A stretch of DNA of 64,000 bases, taken from positions 151,436,826-151,500,825 of the forward strand of contig NC_039363.1 of assembly GCF_003573695.1 (NCBI RefSeq), read 5' to 3'. The translations under genes were made by a program, and so were the position numbers. The stretch comes from Papaver somniferum (Eukaryota > Streptophyta > Magnoliopsida > Ranunculales > Papaveraceae). Below are positions 23,777-38,700 of this stretch, piece by piece. Below the pieces are notes generated by a model. That model saw nothing but the letters and a program-made list of their open reading frames with translations, was not told the origin of the DNA and did no database searches. The first letter of the stretch is position 1. The number at the start of each line of letters is the position of its first letter.

Positions 23777-26700
23777 ATGAAGAAGACTCGGCGTAAACAA
23801 GGTGAGAAATTTTCTTAGTAGTCTTAAAGATCTGGATGAACATTATAAACTGCGGTTATACTTGTGATTTTCTGCTGACAATGACCAATGAGAAATCAAT
23901 TGTTTTTCTCATGAAAACTCAAGAAAAAAGTAAAGAGTTAGTGGATGAAAATCTATGTCCCAATATTCTGCTGTCATCAATCATCAGCATAAAGACGTGA
24001 ATATATTGAGAATTATTACAATCTCATGATAATCAAGAAACAATAGTTGAAACAGATACGAAGAAAGAAATTTTGTATTGAAGAAGAAAGAATAAAAGAA
24101 CGTTAACCCAATAATGGTTTGTTCAGACACATTAAATACAGATAGAAAACAGTTGGCCCATTCAGACAGGACTTAGACATCTGATTGAACTACCAATGAT
24201 TCTCAAGTCAAGATTGACTTTACTTGACTAACATTCCTATTAGTCCCCTCAAACTGATAATGGTTACAACAATCAGTTTGAAAGAGAAAGCACAAACTAA
24301 GAAACAGAAAAAGAAACATGTTTAGGCAATCCACAATCAGAGATGGAAGCATAAGAAGTAAAACCAGTAGCCAATCCTGCTGAAATAGAAGTATGTGCTG
24401 GAACATTTGAAGTATATGCAGAATTTGCTGAAGGATAACTACATGTTGAAGTAGAAACAGAACTAACTAATGTAGAAGCAGAGGAGCCAAGTAAATGATG
24501 CAGTAGAGAATTAAAAGTTGGTGCACATAACCCTTTTGTAAACAAGTCTGCCAGCTGATGTTCTGAGGCAATATGCTGCACATTTAAGAAGCCACTAGCC
24601 ACCAATTCTCTAACCACATGATAGTGTATCTTTATATGTTTTGCGCTGGAATGAGAAACATGATTAGCTGTTAAGTAAATGACACTACTACTGTCACAAT
24701 ATAGAGCAATTGGCAACTTCAAAGTAATATGTAATTCCGACAACAAAGAAGAAAGCCATTCCAACTCAGCTGTTGCCACAGATAGACACTTATACTCAGC
24801 TTCTGCAGTAGACCTTGACACTGTAGGCTGCTTTTTACTAGACCAGGAAATTAGTGAACTACCAATAAAAATGGCATAACCACATGTAGATCTAGCTGTC
24901 TCAGGACAATTTCCCCAATCTGAATCAGTGTAAGCTGTTAACTCAGTTATATCACCTTTTCTTAGTGTAATTCCATAACCAATAGTGCCCTTTAGGTATC
25001 TAAGAATTTTTTTTTACCAATAACAGATGAACATCTGTAGGAGCATGCATAAATTGACTTACATAATTAACCCCAAAACATATGTCAGGCCTAGTCAAGC
25101 ACAAATACTACAACATACCAACAATTGTTCTATAAGAAGACACATCTGATAAAATGGTACCATCATCGATAGACACTCTAGGTCCTTTAGCCACTGGAGT
25201 GTTACATGGAATGCACTCTGTCATATGAGACTTTTTAAGTAACTCAAGAGTATACTTTTTCTGTGTTAGTAAAATATCATTAACAGTCCTGTGTGCTTTT
25301 ATGCCCAAAAAGTAATTCATATCCCCTAATTGCTTCATTGCAAATTGATAACATAAAAGGGTAACCATATGATCAAGCAAAGCATCAGAAGTACCAGTCA
25401 AAAGAATGTCATCAACATATAAAAGAAGTACCATCATTTGAGAACCAAAAACATATACAAACGTAGAAAAATATGAACTGTCTTAACAAAGACATAAGAT
25501 AGCAATGAAGAACTGAACTTTTGAAACCATGCCCTTGGTGCCTGCTATAAACCATACAAGCTCTTTTTCAGATGACATACTTTATTAGGAAATTCTGCAC
25601 TAATAAAACCTGGTGGTTGTTTCATGTAAACATTTTCAGTCAAATCTCCATGTAAAAAGGCATTGGATACATCCAATTGCCTTATTGACCAACCTCTTGC
25701 AAAATAAATGCACAAGACAACTCTAACTGTGGTGGACTTAACAACAGGACTAAAAGTTTCACCATAGTCAATTCCATCTTGTTTATTATAACCTTGAGCA
25801 ACCAACCTAGATTTACATCTATCCACAGTACCATCTGATTTCAGTTTAACTCTATAAACCCACTTCCAGCCCAAAATATTTATATGAGGTTCTGGATCCA
25901 CTAAATCCTATGTACCATTCCTTAGCAAAGCCTCATTTTCATATTTCACGGAATCTTGCCAGTCAGGAATTAGAATTGCTTCTTTAAAACTTTTTGGTTC
26001 AGATGGAGTGTTAAGCAAAGAAGTAAAAGCAGATGGAAGAGGATATTTAACTGAATCATAAGACACATGATCATGAAAAGCTTTGGTTTTGATAATACCT
26101 CTTTGAGACCTTGTGACAATTTTTGAAGAAGAAGCTGGAACTAATGAAACTGAGGAAGTATCTTCTATAACATCAGAAGATGGAAAATCAGTAGAAGGAA
26201 CTGAAGACTGATGTGGACCAACTAAAGATGGAGAATCAGTAGAAGGAGAAAAATAGAACTCAGTTTCAGAAAATATAACATGTCTAGAAATATAAGTTCT
26301 TTTATAAATAGGATTATAACATTTATATCCTTTATGCAAAATACTATAACCAATAAAAATACATTTTACTGATTTAGGAGACAATTTATCAGCTCTAGAA
26401 TGTCCTAGAAAAGGATAGCAAACACATCCAAAAACTCTTAGAAAAGAATAATCTGGAACAACATTAAACAAGACTTGAAAAAGGGATTTATCAAGAAGTA
26501 TAGGAGTCGGAGTTCTATTTAAAAGATAAGTAGCTGCAAGAAAAGCATCATCCCATTACTCCTTAGGACAAGAAGCATTAAAAATAAGTGTATTTCCCAT
26601 CTCAGTAATGTGTCTATGCTTCCTCTCAGCAAGACCATTCTGCTTTGGTGTTTTTGGACAAGAAATTCTCAGTTGAATACCAGATGAATCAAGAAAACCT

Positions 26701-29700
26701 TTAAAACTTCCTTTGACCAGTTCACTTGCACCATCTGTTTGAAAGGCTATAAGTTTTGTTTTAAAAAGATTTTCAGTTAAACTTTTGAAATGTTGAAAGA
26801 TTGTAAGGCCTCAGTTTTAACTTGCATAGGATAAATCCAATGAAATCTGCTGAAATCATCAATAAAAATGATATAGTATCTATAACCTTCTAATAAAGTA
26901 ACAGGGGAAGGACCCCACTCATCACAATGAACTAGTGCAAGTGGAGATGAAGCATGAGAGTTAGATAAAGAAAAACGAAGTCTTTTACTTTTTGCCAATT
27001 GGAATGGATGACAAATACCTTGAAAATTAACAGACTTGACAATGATATTTTTATGAGTATGAAGTTGTTGAATTATCTTTGAAGAAGGATGCCCTAATCT
27101 GCTATGCCAAACTTGAGGAGAAGCAAGAAGATATGAAAAGGCATACTACAACATAGGAGTTGTAATGGGATACAAATTATTTATCATTTTCCCCTGTGCT
27201 AATAGAGCATGATTATGTAAATCTCTTATCTCATATCCTAAAGGATCAAAAGTAATATAACAGATATTGTCCTTAGTGAATTCAGCAACTGACATCAAAT
27301 TATGTTTCATGTCTGGCACATGTAAGACATTATCCAATTTAAAGCTTGTTTTTGAGGTGTGAATCTTAGCATTACCAACAAGAGATATAGACAAAGGCTT
27401 ACCATTTCCAATGATGAAAGTATCCTTGCCTCTGTAGTTAGAAGTATTTTGCAACAAATATTTATCCCCAGTCATATGTGTAGAAATACCACTGTCAGAT
27501 ATCCAGAATGTATTGGAAGAAGATGGATCACCATGGACATTCAAACTAGTGAAGGCATGTTGAGTAGTACTAGAAGATGTAGTTGGATCAGTAGAACAAT
27601 GCACTTGATTATCAGAAGAAGCATAATTTGCTTGAACTCTATAGCCTGATGAAGGAACACCATTTGAATTACCACCATTTGAAGTACCAGTTGAAGGTGG
27701 ATAATATCTAAAAAATCACCTCGTAGAAATATGACCATTTTTCTTACAGATCTGACAATGCAGCTTTGAATAATCCACATAAGGTCTTCTATCACCACTT
27801 TAACTAGAGCCATTAGAAGAATTTGACCCATGCTGATATTGACTGTTCTTAAAATTTCCACCATTACCATTCTTGTTACCACCATTCCTTATATTATTAG
27901 GATAACCATTAGAAGCATTCTTAGCATAAAAAGCAGTTGAATTCTGTTCATCATAAGCATTAGCAGCTTGTTGTTGTCTGTCAGCTAAAATTTGTTCATG
28001 AGAAAGCAGTTTTGCCTTTAACTAACCAAAAATATATGGTGTTTCTCTATTTTGTAAAGATATGACAAACACATCATAATCACTGCTTAACCCATTGATA
28101 ACAAACATTAGTAAATCTCCATCATTAACCTTTTATCCAATTGCAGCCAAAGAATCAGCGACGGACTTAATCCTTTGTAGATAAACCACAATAGACTGAT
28201 TTCCTTTCTTAATTTCATGTAATTGGGTTCTAAGCATATTTTTCCTAGCCAGAAATTGAGTTCTAAAGCTTGTTGAAAGATAATCCCAAATATCCTTAGC
28301 AGTTGTAAGACCAAGAACATCACTACTAATAGTTTCAGTAAAGGTAGCCTTGAGACATGTAGACACAAATCTATCTAACTTTCTCCAAGAAATCCATTTT
28401 GGGTTTACAATTTCAATTCCATCAACAATGATTTTCTGTGATGGTTCTTGCAATTCACCATTTACATAACCAAACAGATCGGTAGAGATCAAACCATCTT
28501 CAAATTGATCACGCCATAGCAAATAATTTGATCCATCCAATTTCATAGAAACAAAATTCGTAATATTTGTAAAAGGAAGTGAAGAAGAAGTACCAGCGGA
28601 AGTTGACATTGTAAATTCAAACTGAATTACAGGAGTGATGTTGTTGATTGAATTATTGCTACTGTTGTTGTTGTTGTTGCTTCGTTTTTGTTTTGTAAAT
28701 CGATTTTAAAAAAGCGGGGGTCTAACACCACCACCCAATATTTCGCTTAGCAATCTGTATGGACTAACTTCAATATACTTTAATAGAGAATAAACTAGAC
28801 AGTCAGACTCAATCTAGATTAAAGTATATCGAGGAGTTAATATCTTTCTCTTGTTTTGATTTACTCAAGCTAATAGAAATCAGTGAGTCTTTAATCAAAC
28901 ACAAGGAATAACTTGGATGGTACCAAAGACCAATATCCAAGGATCAATCAATATCAATCAACAACCAAGGTCGAATTTACAATTGATTGATTCAAACACA
29001 CAACCTGTGTTATTTCAATTATATAAAAAAATATAATGCGAAAATAGAAATAACACAGACACCAGAAATTTTGTTAACGAGCAAACTGCAAATGCATAAA
29101 AACCCCGGGACCTAGTCCAGAATGAACACACATTGTATTAAGCAGCTACAAACACTAGGATACTCCAAGCTAACTTCGGACTGGACTGTAGTTGAACCCC
29201 AATCAATCTCCCACTGATCCAAGGTACAGTTATGCTCCTATGCCTCTGATACCAACATGATACTGCGCACTTGATTCCCTTAGCTGATCTCATCCACAAC
29301 TAAGAGTTGCTACGACCCAAAATCGCAGGCTTTAACAATAAACAAATTTGTCTCACACAGACAAGTCTATCAAAGGATCAATCTGTCTCCCACAGATAAA
29401 CCCAAAAGGTTTTGTTCTGTCTTTTGATAATAATCAAGGTGAACAGGAACCAATTGATAATCCGATCTTATATTCCCGAAGAACAATCTAGATTAATCAA
29501 TCACCTCACAACAATATTAATCGTATGGTAGCGAAACAAGATGTTGTGGAATCACAATCGATGAGACGAAGACGTTTGTGATTACTTTTTATATCTTGCC
29601 TATTAGAGATATCAATCTCAAGCCAATCAATCTGATTGTACTCGTACGATAGAAGATGCAAGATCAGATCACACAACTATGACAAAAGTAGTATCGGTCT

Positions 29701-32700
29701 GGCTTCACAATCCCAATGAAGTATTTAAGTCCTTAACCCGGTTTAAGAAAAGAAAACCAGAGGTTAAAGGAGAATCAACTCTAGTACGCAAACTAGTATC
29801 ACACATAAGGTGTAGGGATTAGTTTTTCATAATACTAGATGTCTCCTTTATATAGTCTTTCAAATCAGGGTTTTGCCTTGGTTACAAAGAAAACAATATC
29901 CGCCGTTAGATGAAAACCTGATTTAGATCCAAGCTAATATTTCTCAACCGTTAGATTGAAAACTTATCTTGTTATACACACTTGACAATGCACGTTTCTA
30001 GGTTTGTTAACCGTACCCAAACGTATGCACTTGTTGGTTCAATAATAGTCAACCAAAAGGTTATTCATATGAGCATCTCATATCAACCATGTTCTTCTTC
30101 ACCATAACTAGTTCAAATGACTCAAATGAACTAGTTAGAGAGTTGTTCAATTTCAAGTAAATCTCATGTACTATACAAGACACAATTGAAGCAAAGATGA
30201 TTTGATTCACTCGAATCGGTTCATGAACTTTATAGCCACGGTTTGCAAACTGCATTCCTTAGTCTTTATAAGTTTAAGTTCAGAAATCATCTTCAGATAT
30301 ATAACCTTTCTCAAGTTCGCAGACTAGGTTCGCGGACTTAAGCAACCGGTAGAGTTTACAAACTCCAGCAGAAAATATTGGCAAAGACCTTCCGACGGTT
30401 CGCGGACTAGTCTAGTTTGTCAACTCCAGCAGAATTTCTCGGGATGAGAAGTTCGGCAGTTCGCTGGCTGAGTTCGCGAACTTGGCTCACGCCATTTTCC
30501 GGTTTCTCTTGATCAACAAAGTTCGCAAACTTTGGTTCAAGGAATAGGACTTATACATAAATGTATTTCCACAACAATGTTTATGTCCACCATTGGTTAT
30601 GTAATCTAAACTATCATTTCAATCATTGAAACATTCTTAGAGAACGTTATATAGTTGTTATTCACAAATCATTTCTCGTCAAAGCAATTTTCAAAGTGAT
30701 TGAAACGTATCATGACTTTCTTCACTAGGTAAAGATAAACTTGATCGAAGTGAAACGCTTACCAACACATATTTTGAGATATAGATGGGCGAGTTCGCGG
30801 ACTTGGCTCACGCCATTTTCCGGTTTCTCTTGATCAACAAAGTTCGCAAACTTTGGTTCAAGGAATAGGACTTATACATAAATGTGTTTCCACAATAATG
30901 TTTATGTCCACCATTGGTTATGTAATCTAAAATCTCATTTCAATCATTGAAACATTCTTAGAGGACGTTATATAGTTGTTATTCACAAACCATTTCTCGT
31001 CAAAGCAATTTTCAAAGTGATTGAAACGTATCATGACTTTCGTCACTAGGTAAAGATAAACTTGATCGAAGCGAAACGCTTGCCAACACATATTTCGAGA
31101 TATAGATGGGGGAGGTATACTCGGCTCGAAATACCAAATGTGTATAATCCAGTCTATATATATAGCATACGACTTCTTGTCTCAAATAGTAGGAGATAGA
31201 GTAGATAGACTTTTGAGTGACAGATAAGTTCAAGTTTTCACATACCTTTTTGTCGAGAAGTTCCACCGGTTCCTTGAGTAGTTCTTCTTCTTGTATGATG
31301 AATCGCCATGAAGTCCTTGAGCTCAACTACACTTTCTATCCTAGTCCGAGACTTAGCTAAAATAGACTAGAAATCAAGACTTATAGTTCTGATCACTAAC
31401 ATTGATAAACATGCTTGAGATAGCAACGCATGCGAGTTCTACCGAGCAATGCTCTAACAATCTCCCCCTTTGTCAATTTTAGTGACAAAATTATCAATAC
31501 ATATGGAATACAAAAATAAATAAATAAACTTTAGTAGATCCTATTCCACATGTCTAATATTCAACATTCCTCTAAATCTTCATCATTTCCAAGTACTCCA
31601 ATGATCCCAAAGGTTGTAAGTTTAGTATCACCGTTGTTGAAGATCCGTAGCTATAACAATGAGAAAGTATCGGTCTCGATCATTGTTATACAGTGTCATA
31701 GTATTATTACACAGTGTCAAAGTTCAATTGTATCACAACTTCAACAATAATACTATGGTGATATGTATCACTCCCCCTTAGTCAATACTCCATCTCACAT
31801 GGAAACCACTCCCCCTTACACAATGATCCGAAAACCATATGTATTTGTAGTGTGAACTACATATTAATTCTCCCCCTTTTTGTCAATAAAATTGGCAAAG
31901 GTACTAGAACGAGATCATAATGAAATTTCCGTAAGAGACATTTCATGACTAAAAGAAAATACATACCATCTAATTTAGATGCAATCATATAGCCGAAGCT
32001 AATAGCATTCATCAAGGAGTTTAAAGATACAAGATAACCCCTCTAATATTCCACAATCGCACTCCCCTCAAGATATTACCATTAAACACAAGTTCAAAAG
32101 AACTCTCCCCCATTTGATGTCATTTCCGAAAGAACAACAAGAGCGACCTTAATTTCAAAAGAAAAAAAAGGATTTTATTGGACACCAAAAATCATGAGAC
32201 CAAAAATTCAATCAAATTAATCACAAGTAAGCCCATGATTAATTTAATCAGAATGCGCAATCAAATTAAAACACACGAGGTGTTCGATTCAATTGAACAT
32301 AAGAAAACTTACGGAGCATACGACGAACATAACCATTAGAAAATGAATAGGATAGTCGTTCATATACTCAACATAAGAGAGATATTACGGAGTATGAAAA
32401 TACTCAACTAGATTAATTACAAGTGAACCCATAATTATCTAATTGGAATACACAACCAAACTAATTACAAAAGTAATCAATTTAATTTTCAATTGTTTTG
32501 CTCAACATTAAAAGACTTATGGAGAAATAACTAAATAACCAAACAAGATGATTAATTTAGTTCAAAAATGCTCAACATAAAGTACCTTACGGAACAACCA
32601 ACAAAGCTACTCAAAAAATAATCAACTCGGTCGTATCGTGCTCAACATAAGATACATTACAGAGACTCACAGTAATACATAAAATATGGATCATGGATGA

Positions 32701-35700
32701 TCAATACTGCGGAATACTTAAGGATTCAATCTATCTTCAATCACTATTTGCATAACGATAATAATAGACATAATCCTTGAAAACAAAAGATTTTAACCTA
32801 GCTTCCATCAAAGAATTGACAATATAGGCTTAACTTTTGTATTTGTCAAAAGTCTATTCATTCTTTTGCCAGTACGTGAATACCAACTCATGAACGACTT
32901 TAATTTTGACAAAATATTGGACCTTAAAGCACTAGAACCAAGATCTGACGAATCCTAAGTCCTCTCAGCAACTAGGGATTGAACAAGAACGATCTCCGCA
33001 GTTGCCTTCTTTAGTTCGCCTTTCAGAAAATCAAGGTTCCTTGTTGCAATACCGAGTTGCTCTTGTACAACCTTAAAATCTCCAAGAAGATTTCCTACCA
33101 ACTGTGAAAAAATCTGAACTGCTAGTTTGTCTTCGTTTTCATGATCAAGAGCATGAAAGCAAGAGATAACAATAGGACATAACTCAACATCATCGATCTT
33201 GTTGCTTCCTTCCATTGTGCACCAAAAAGACTTTTAGAGTATTTTGTTCTTCTGGAACACATTTGTTTATGGGTGAAACTGTTTCTGCGGTTTTTGGTAA
33301 ATTTGGGTGTGTGGATGAGAAACGAATCTAATTCCTAAACAAATGCACTACACGGGAGTGCTTTCTGATTCGAGAGATCAATCTGTACAATTCTGTCCTA
33401 AACCAAGAAATGGCCGTTCCAGACTTGCTTCGGTCACAAAGTGAAGGAGACAGGGTTGATCTTAGGGAGGGAAGCGAAGAAGGTGTTGAGATTGTGAAGG
33501 TGTTGGCTGTTTATGACTTGTATCAGAATGTCTAACTGGCTTGCAATAATGTAAGCAATAAGCTCTGGGTGTTTGGATACGTTGTATCAACACTTGATTT
33601 CTGTCTTGTCTTGGAAATAGGGAAGAGAACCTATTTATACAATCCATTGCGCATAACCCTCGTCTCTCGTGGTAAGTGGAGGAAGTGGAGTGATGGGATA
33701 GTGGGGTCGTGTGTTAGTGTCCCACGATCAGTTCTACCCACTTCTCCCATCATCGCTAACCGTCCATGTCTTCCTGACACGTTCTTGTGATGGCGCGTTC
33801 CACGCTGTATGCTGTAAACCGCCATACCGATACCCCAGTAAGTATCCCCCAGTTTGTGAAATGATTGATGTCTCGAGTGTGTGGATCGTGGGACCCACAG
33901 GAAGTAGCATGTGATGCTAGGTTAAATAACTAAGTTATTTGGGAATTCGATATTTATAAAATACCGTGTGTATTCTACGCATGTAATGCATCGAATATAT
34001 TCAATATGCATGAAGCATCGTTGTTTTAAAGCTTAACAGAGTAAGTCACGAATTAAGCATCTTAAAATAGCATCACGTCCATCCATCTTCGAGTGACCGT
34101 TTGGAGGCTGCATGGGCGAGCCATGCCTTGGCCGATCACTCCATGTGGAAGAGTGACGGACGGTGATCATGGTGATGCCTCACTGGCCTCCTAACTCCTT
34201 TCCTTGGCCGTCCATCCAAGCTAGCGAAGTTGGACGGACGAGATGGCCTGTGACCCTCATCTGCGACCATTGGATTAGGGTTTAGGAGGTGCGCAAGCAC
34301 CCATTTTCAGCCCGATCGAATTTGAGCTTAGGGGGAAATTCTGGTGGGACCGATTGGTCCTTCATGGAGGTGGATCATCGGTATTCACGCCCATGCTAGC
34401 TCGTCTCGCGAAGGTGCGATCTAAACCACTCGATTCGGCCGGCGAAGAGGAGTGGTCGAGATCTGTTTTCAATAGGAATCCTGTGTCGCAAAGGATTCCT
34501 TAAAGCGACGTGACATGCCACCTTTGGGCGCACGAACCGACAGCCGGCCTTGGACGATCGGTCATGCCTGTAGATAGGCCCACAATGATCGTGTTGGCAT
34601 GCTCGAGACCCTTTTAATCTATATCTACACCCTCCTTCCAAGCTTGCAAAGATGGACGCTCATGGTCGATTTGCGACACATGAATCATGCCGCAAATCCT
34701 AATTAGGGTTTTGGATCGGTTGTGAGCTAGCAACTTCAACTGATCGGTTTTGTGAGTTGCGCTCCTCTTTTCAGGAGGCCGATCGTGTGGGACCCTCATT
34801 GGGCTGGCGGTGAGCATGTATGTACTTGCTCCACAGTCCTAGGTGTGATCTAAGCCATCCAACCATGCTTGCGAAGTTGGATGGTCGTGATCAAATAGTG
34901 GACTTTCACGGTTTTAAAAGCATCACGAAACCATGCTTTGGGAAATCTTTCATTGATTCATGGCTTGACCGTGAGAGAACCGATCAGGTAGGTGGAAAAT
35001 GGTCCCGCCAATGGGCGTACCAACACTTCACCAATTGATCGAAGGACAATCCAAGCCGTCCAACAGTGCCTGCGAAGTTGGACGGTCGCGACCTCTTTTG
35101 AGACTGTTTTTGACAATCTTGCGCATGCTAGCCACTCCATGCATGCTCGACCATCCCTCTTCAGGGCTGGTGTTTGGTGTCTATTTGGGGGAAAGGCATG
35201 CGTTCGACCATCCAGGGCATAACCGGGCCCGCTGGTGGTCATTGTGGTGATAGCCTGCTCCTAATGAGGATCGTCTAGGCTATCAAATCATGCGGCCTAC
35301 CTGCGTGGTCATGATTATTTCTGAGACTGGCACTGGCAGTCCAGATTATACTCAATCGGGAAAGCATAACACACCGAGAGGAATGCTCAATCGGGCTAGT
35401 ATAACACACCGAGAGACTTTACTCAATCGGGCTAGTATAACACACCTAGATATAGCCTGTACGGGAATTTCTTGCATGCCTCACTATTGACACTCGGAGA
35501 TTCATGTTACTCTATTAGGAGCAACACTCAGTCCTCATGCCGCACCAATAGTGAGGGTTCCCGGGAACAACACAAGAAATATAAGGATAATAAAGCATTA
35601 ATTAATAATGATATAAATCCACAGAAAATCGGGATTGTTGCTACGTGCTCCGTTCTGGGTTTATTTAATTCACACGGATTGTTGCCACATGCTCCATTCT

Positions 35701-38700
35701 AGGTGAATTAATAAAGTGAAGAAGTATTCATCACTCAAATGGCTTTATCCTTTACATGATGTCAGCATATTAAATTCGGCTTTTACAATTTTAGCCTTAA
35801 ACGAAAATCCACCATCAACATTAAGTCCCCTGCCTAGCATATAATGATTACATTATTGTGTGGTAGGCATGAGATGGTGACAATTTGCATACTGAAATGA
35901 CCAAGCTGAAGTAAATACATATTTACCACGTGAGAGAAGACTGTTATATGCCCCATACGTCCCGAAGCTGGTTGATCCATTCCTCTTCAACGGTCTTTTC
36001 CGATCTTAATTAGGGTTTGAAAGAGAGTACGACTTGGTTGGTCGAGCCGCTTCGGCTTTCTTTGACTTCCTCCGCATATCCCTGGACGAAACTCGGTCTG
36101 TTTCTTAGATTAGGTGCACTTCCTCCCATTATACGGCGGCTTATCCCAAATATGTTCGATAAGCATCGCATATCTGATAAGCATTGTTGATCACTATCCT
36201 GGATCAGTAGCCTTTATAAGTGGCAAGCAAAGACTCCTTTTTCTCTTGGGATCCTGTTGGATTGTAAAATATTAAGAAGACTCCTTATTCCTATTAAGTA
36301 ATCGTTTTCTTCTATGTCTCAGGTACTGCTCCGATTCCATGATTGACCGATGGTGATGATGATTTTTTTTTGACATGCAAATGTAACCTCTTCTTCTTTG
36401 CAGTACATCATGGAAGCGGTTGGTGATGACCACTCCGTAACTTCCCCAGAAAAAAGTTTCGAAGTCAACAAGCCTGAGGCTGATGCGCACGAGGAGGTAA
36501 TGGCTAAAATCGACCTCCCACTTCGCGAAGTCGGTCGTGCTATATAGGGGATATCCATTATGAATCCGCGTATTTCCAGGGGACATATCCGTGCCCTTTC
36601 AACTTCGATCGACATGGAGGAGCAATGGAGGCATGAAGAAGCGTCGCAAGTACCAGTGAGTGCAACAACTGAGAGGTTTGTAGCACGGTTAAAGAGGCGG
36701 AGGGTTGAACCCAAACGGCCTCCAGGAGAAGATAAGTGTGATTATCCAATCCATGACGGTGTGATAATCCTCGATTCTGACACAGACGAACCCGAGCGTC
36801 TGAATGTGATCTGTACAATCTCCAATGTTGCGGTGGCCTTTGAGGAAGATACGGAAGCTGTCCCTGCAGAGGGTGTTGAAGCGGTGAACGTTGCTGCAGA
36901 AATGTCCAAAGTGGAAGCTGAGGTAGATCCAAAGGAAGAAGCAGTAGAAACCCATGATGATGGTGTTGAAGCAGGCTCTAGTGGCGGTGAAGACACAATC
37001 AATCTTCTTGATGACTGAATCTTCATGTTCTTTCCCCTTTCTTCTTTTCTGAGTATTTTCTCGTGATTGGTGAATTTTCCCCTTGTATTCAGTGGTGGCT
37101 GAGTTCAAGGTCTTCTTTTTTGCTTGCTTGTTTTGAACAAGGGTTTTTTTATTTATGTTATTCTTGAGACAAATTCTTCATTAGGACTGCATCTGAATCT
37201 CCTCAGGTGCAATGGTGCGCCTTCATATGATTGTATGTGATTCTTGTGATAAAGGAAGTAATGCCATAATAAAACCACAAACTTGTCTGTGCTTTCCTGG
37301 CGTGAGTCTGATTCTGTTGAAGTAGACCACTCAAATCACTTTCCCCCTCCTCTCTTTTACATGTTCTATTCCCCCAACAAAAGGCATAAGGATTTCTTTT
37401 TTGGGTTTTCTTTCTGGATAATTATGATTTAGGATGACTCAGAATTTTGTGTCATGCCTAGGTGAATAAATTTCTAAGGGAAATAATATTTTGATTACTT
37501 GAAAATTGAAACCCTAATAATTATGAAAGCAAGCAGTGCGATTATTTTGGAGGAATTACAAACATTGCAATAAAGGGAAATTGTTGGAGGAATTTATACG
37601 AAGGAAACTGGAGGAAAAGGGTAGTGTCGTGCTCTTAGGTGTTGTAGGGATTAAGTCATCATAAGTGAATAATCACACCCTAGAGTTTGTCTGCATTGAT
37701 GATCCTGCAATAGCCGCCCAAGATAACATCTGCTACCAAAAACGCTTCCTCTTCCTTTACCAACAAATCAGATTGGGTAGCTATTTTCACTGCTACGTTT
37801 CCAACTTGAAACGTGGTTATCTTTGCTACCATATCTCCAATTTGAAACGGATTTGGACTGGGAACAACGTCTTACTTCTGGGACACGTTGTCTCTGACTG
37901 CTTCCAAGTTCTTGGCAAAGTGTTTAAAAAGACCGACACTCCACTCGCATCTCTTAGTGGCGGTCAGTCTGTTAGGCGAAACGAGTCCCCGAGACCCCGC
38001 AGGAAGGTGATTTAGTGTTTGTAAAAAAGGTTGTTCAATGAGACTTACTTGAGCTCGAAATCTCTTAAGGTATGACGATGGGCTTTCTCCAGGAAGTTGC
38101 GTCACATTCGCAAGTTGTCGATACGCCAACAAACAACCTTCAATATTCGATGGCTCGTTGGAGATTCTTTCAGGTACCGAAACCGGTAAAGGATGCGCCC
38201 TCAGCACTGCTTTGTTGTGGTGTATCCATAGGCATCCCAGGACCATGTCGTAATTCGAACATTCATTGACTATGTAAAATTTGGCATGTGTTGGAGTATC
38301 ACCAATTTTGACGTCAAGATCAATGCATCCATAGGCGTCCATGAATTCTCTTTCTGAGATCCTGATCACGGTTGGACTGCGAGTATCTTCTTGCTTTGAA
38401 ATTTTTGCGGCCCTCAGTCTTGACAGTGATGATGTTGATTTCGGAGGCTTCATCGATCAATGTGCCATCGAACTTGACATCTTTCAAATGAGTGACGGTC
38501 AAGAGTCCCCAGTTTCCCTTGCTGGAGGTATCTTCCGGAAAAGACCGAGGTCTCGAGACATCTTCCTTTTCTGGATACAAACGCCTGCCTGACACGATAT
38601 GATTGAGGGCTGTGAATATGTCTTGAAGTTGTGCCTGGGATAAATATAAGATTTCACACAAATGCTCCATCATAGATTGTACAGTCTTGCGAACAAAGTC

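Noticed and set aside
32955..33215. Envelope gene of element B
   Set aside because: No signal peptide, transmembrane segment or env-like layout; only a short coiled-coil-like ORF.
34396..35250. Several Arg/His-rich ORFs on both strands at 34-35 kb and again at 41-42.5 kb
   Set aside because: They lie within the LTRs of element C and arise from its higher GC content; the two LTR copies do not keep the same frames intact.
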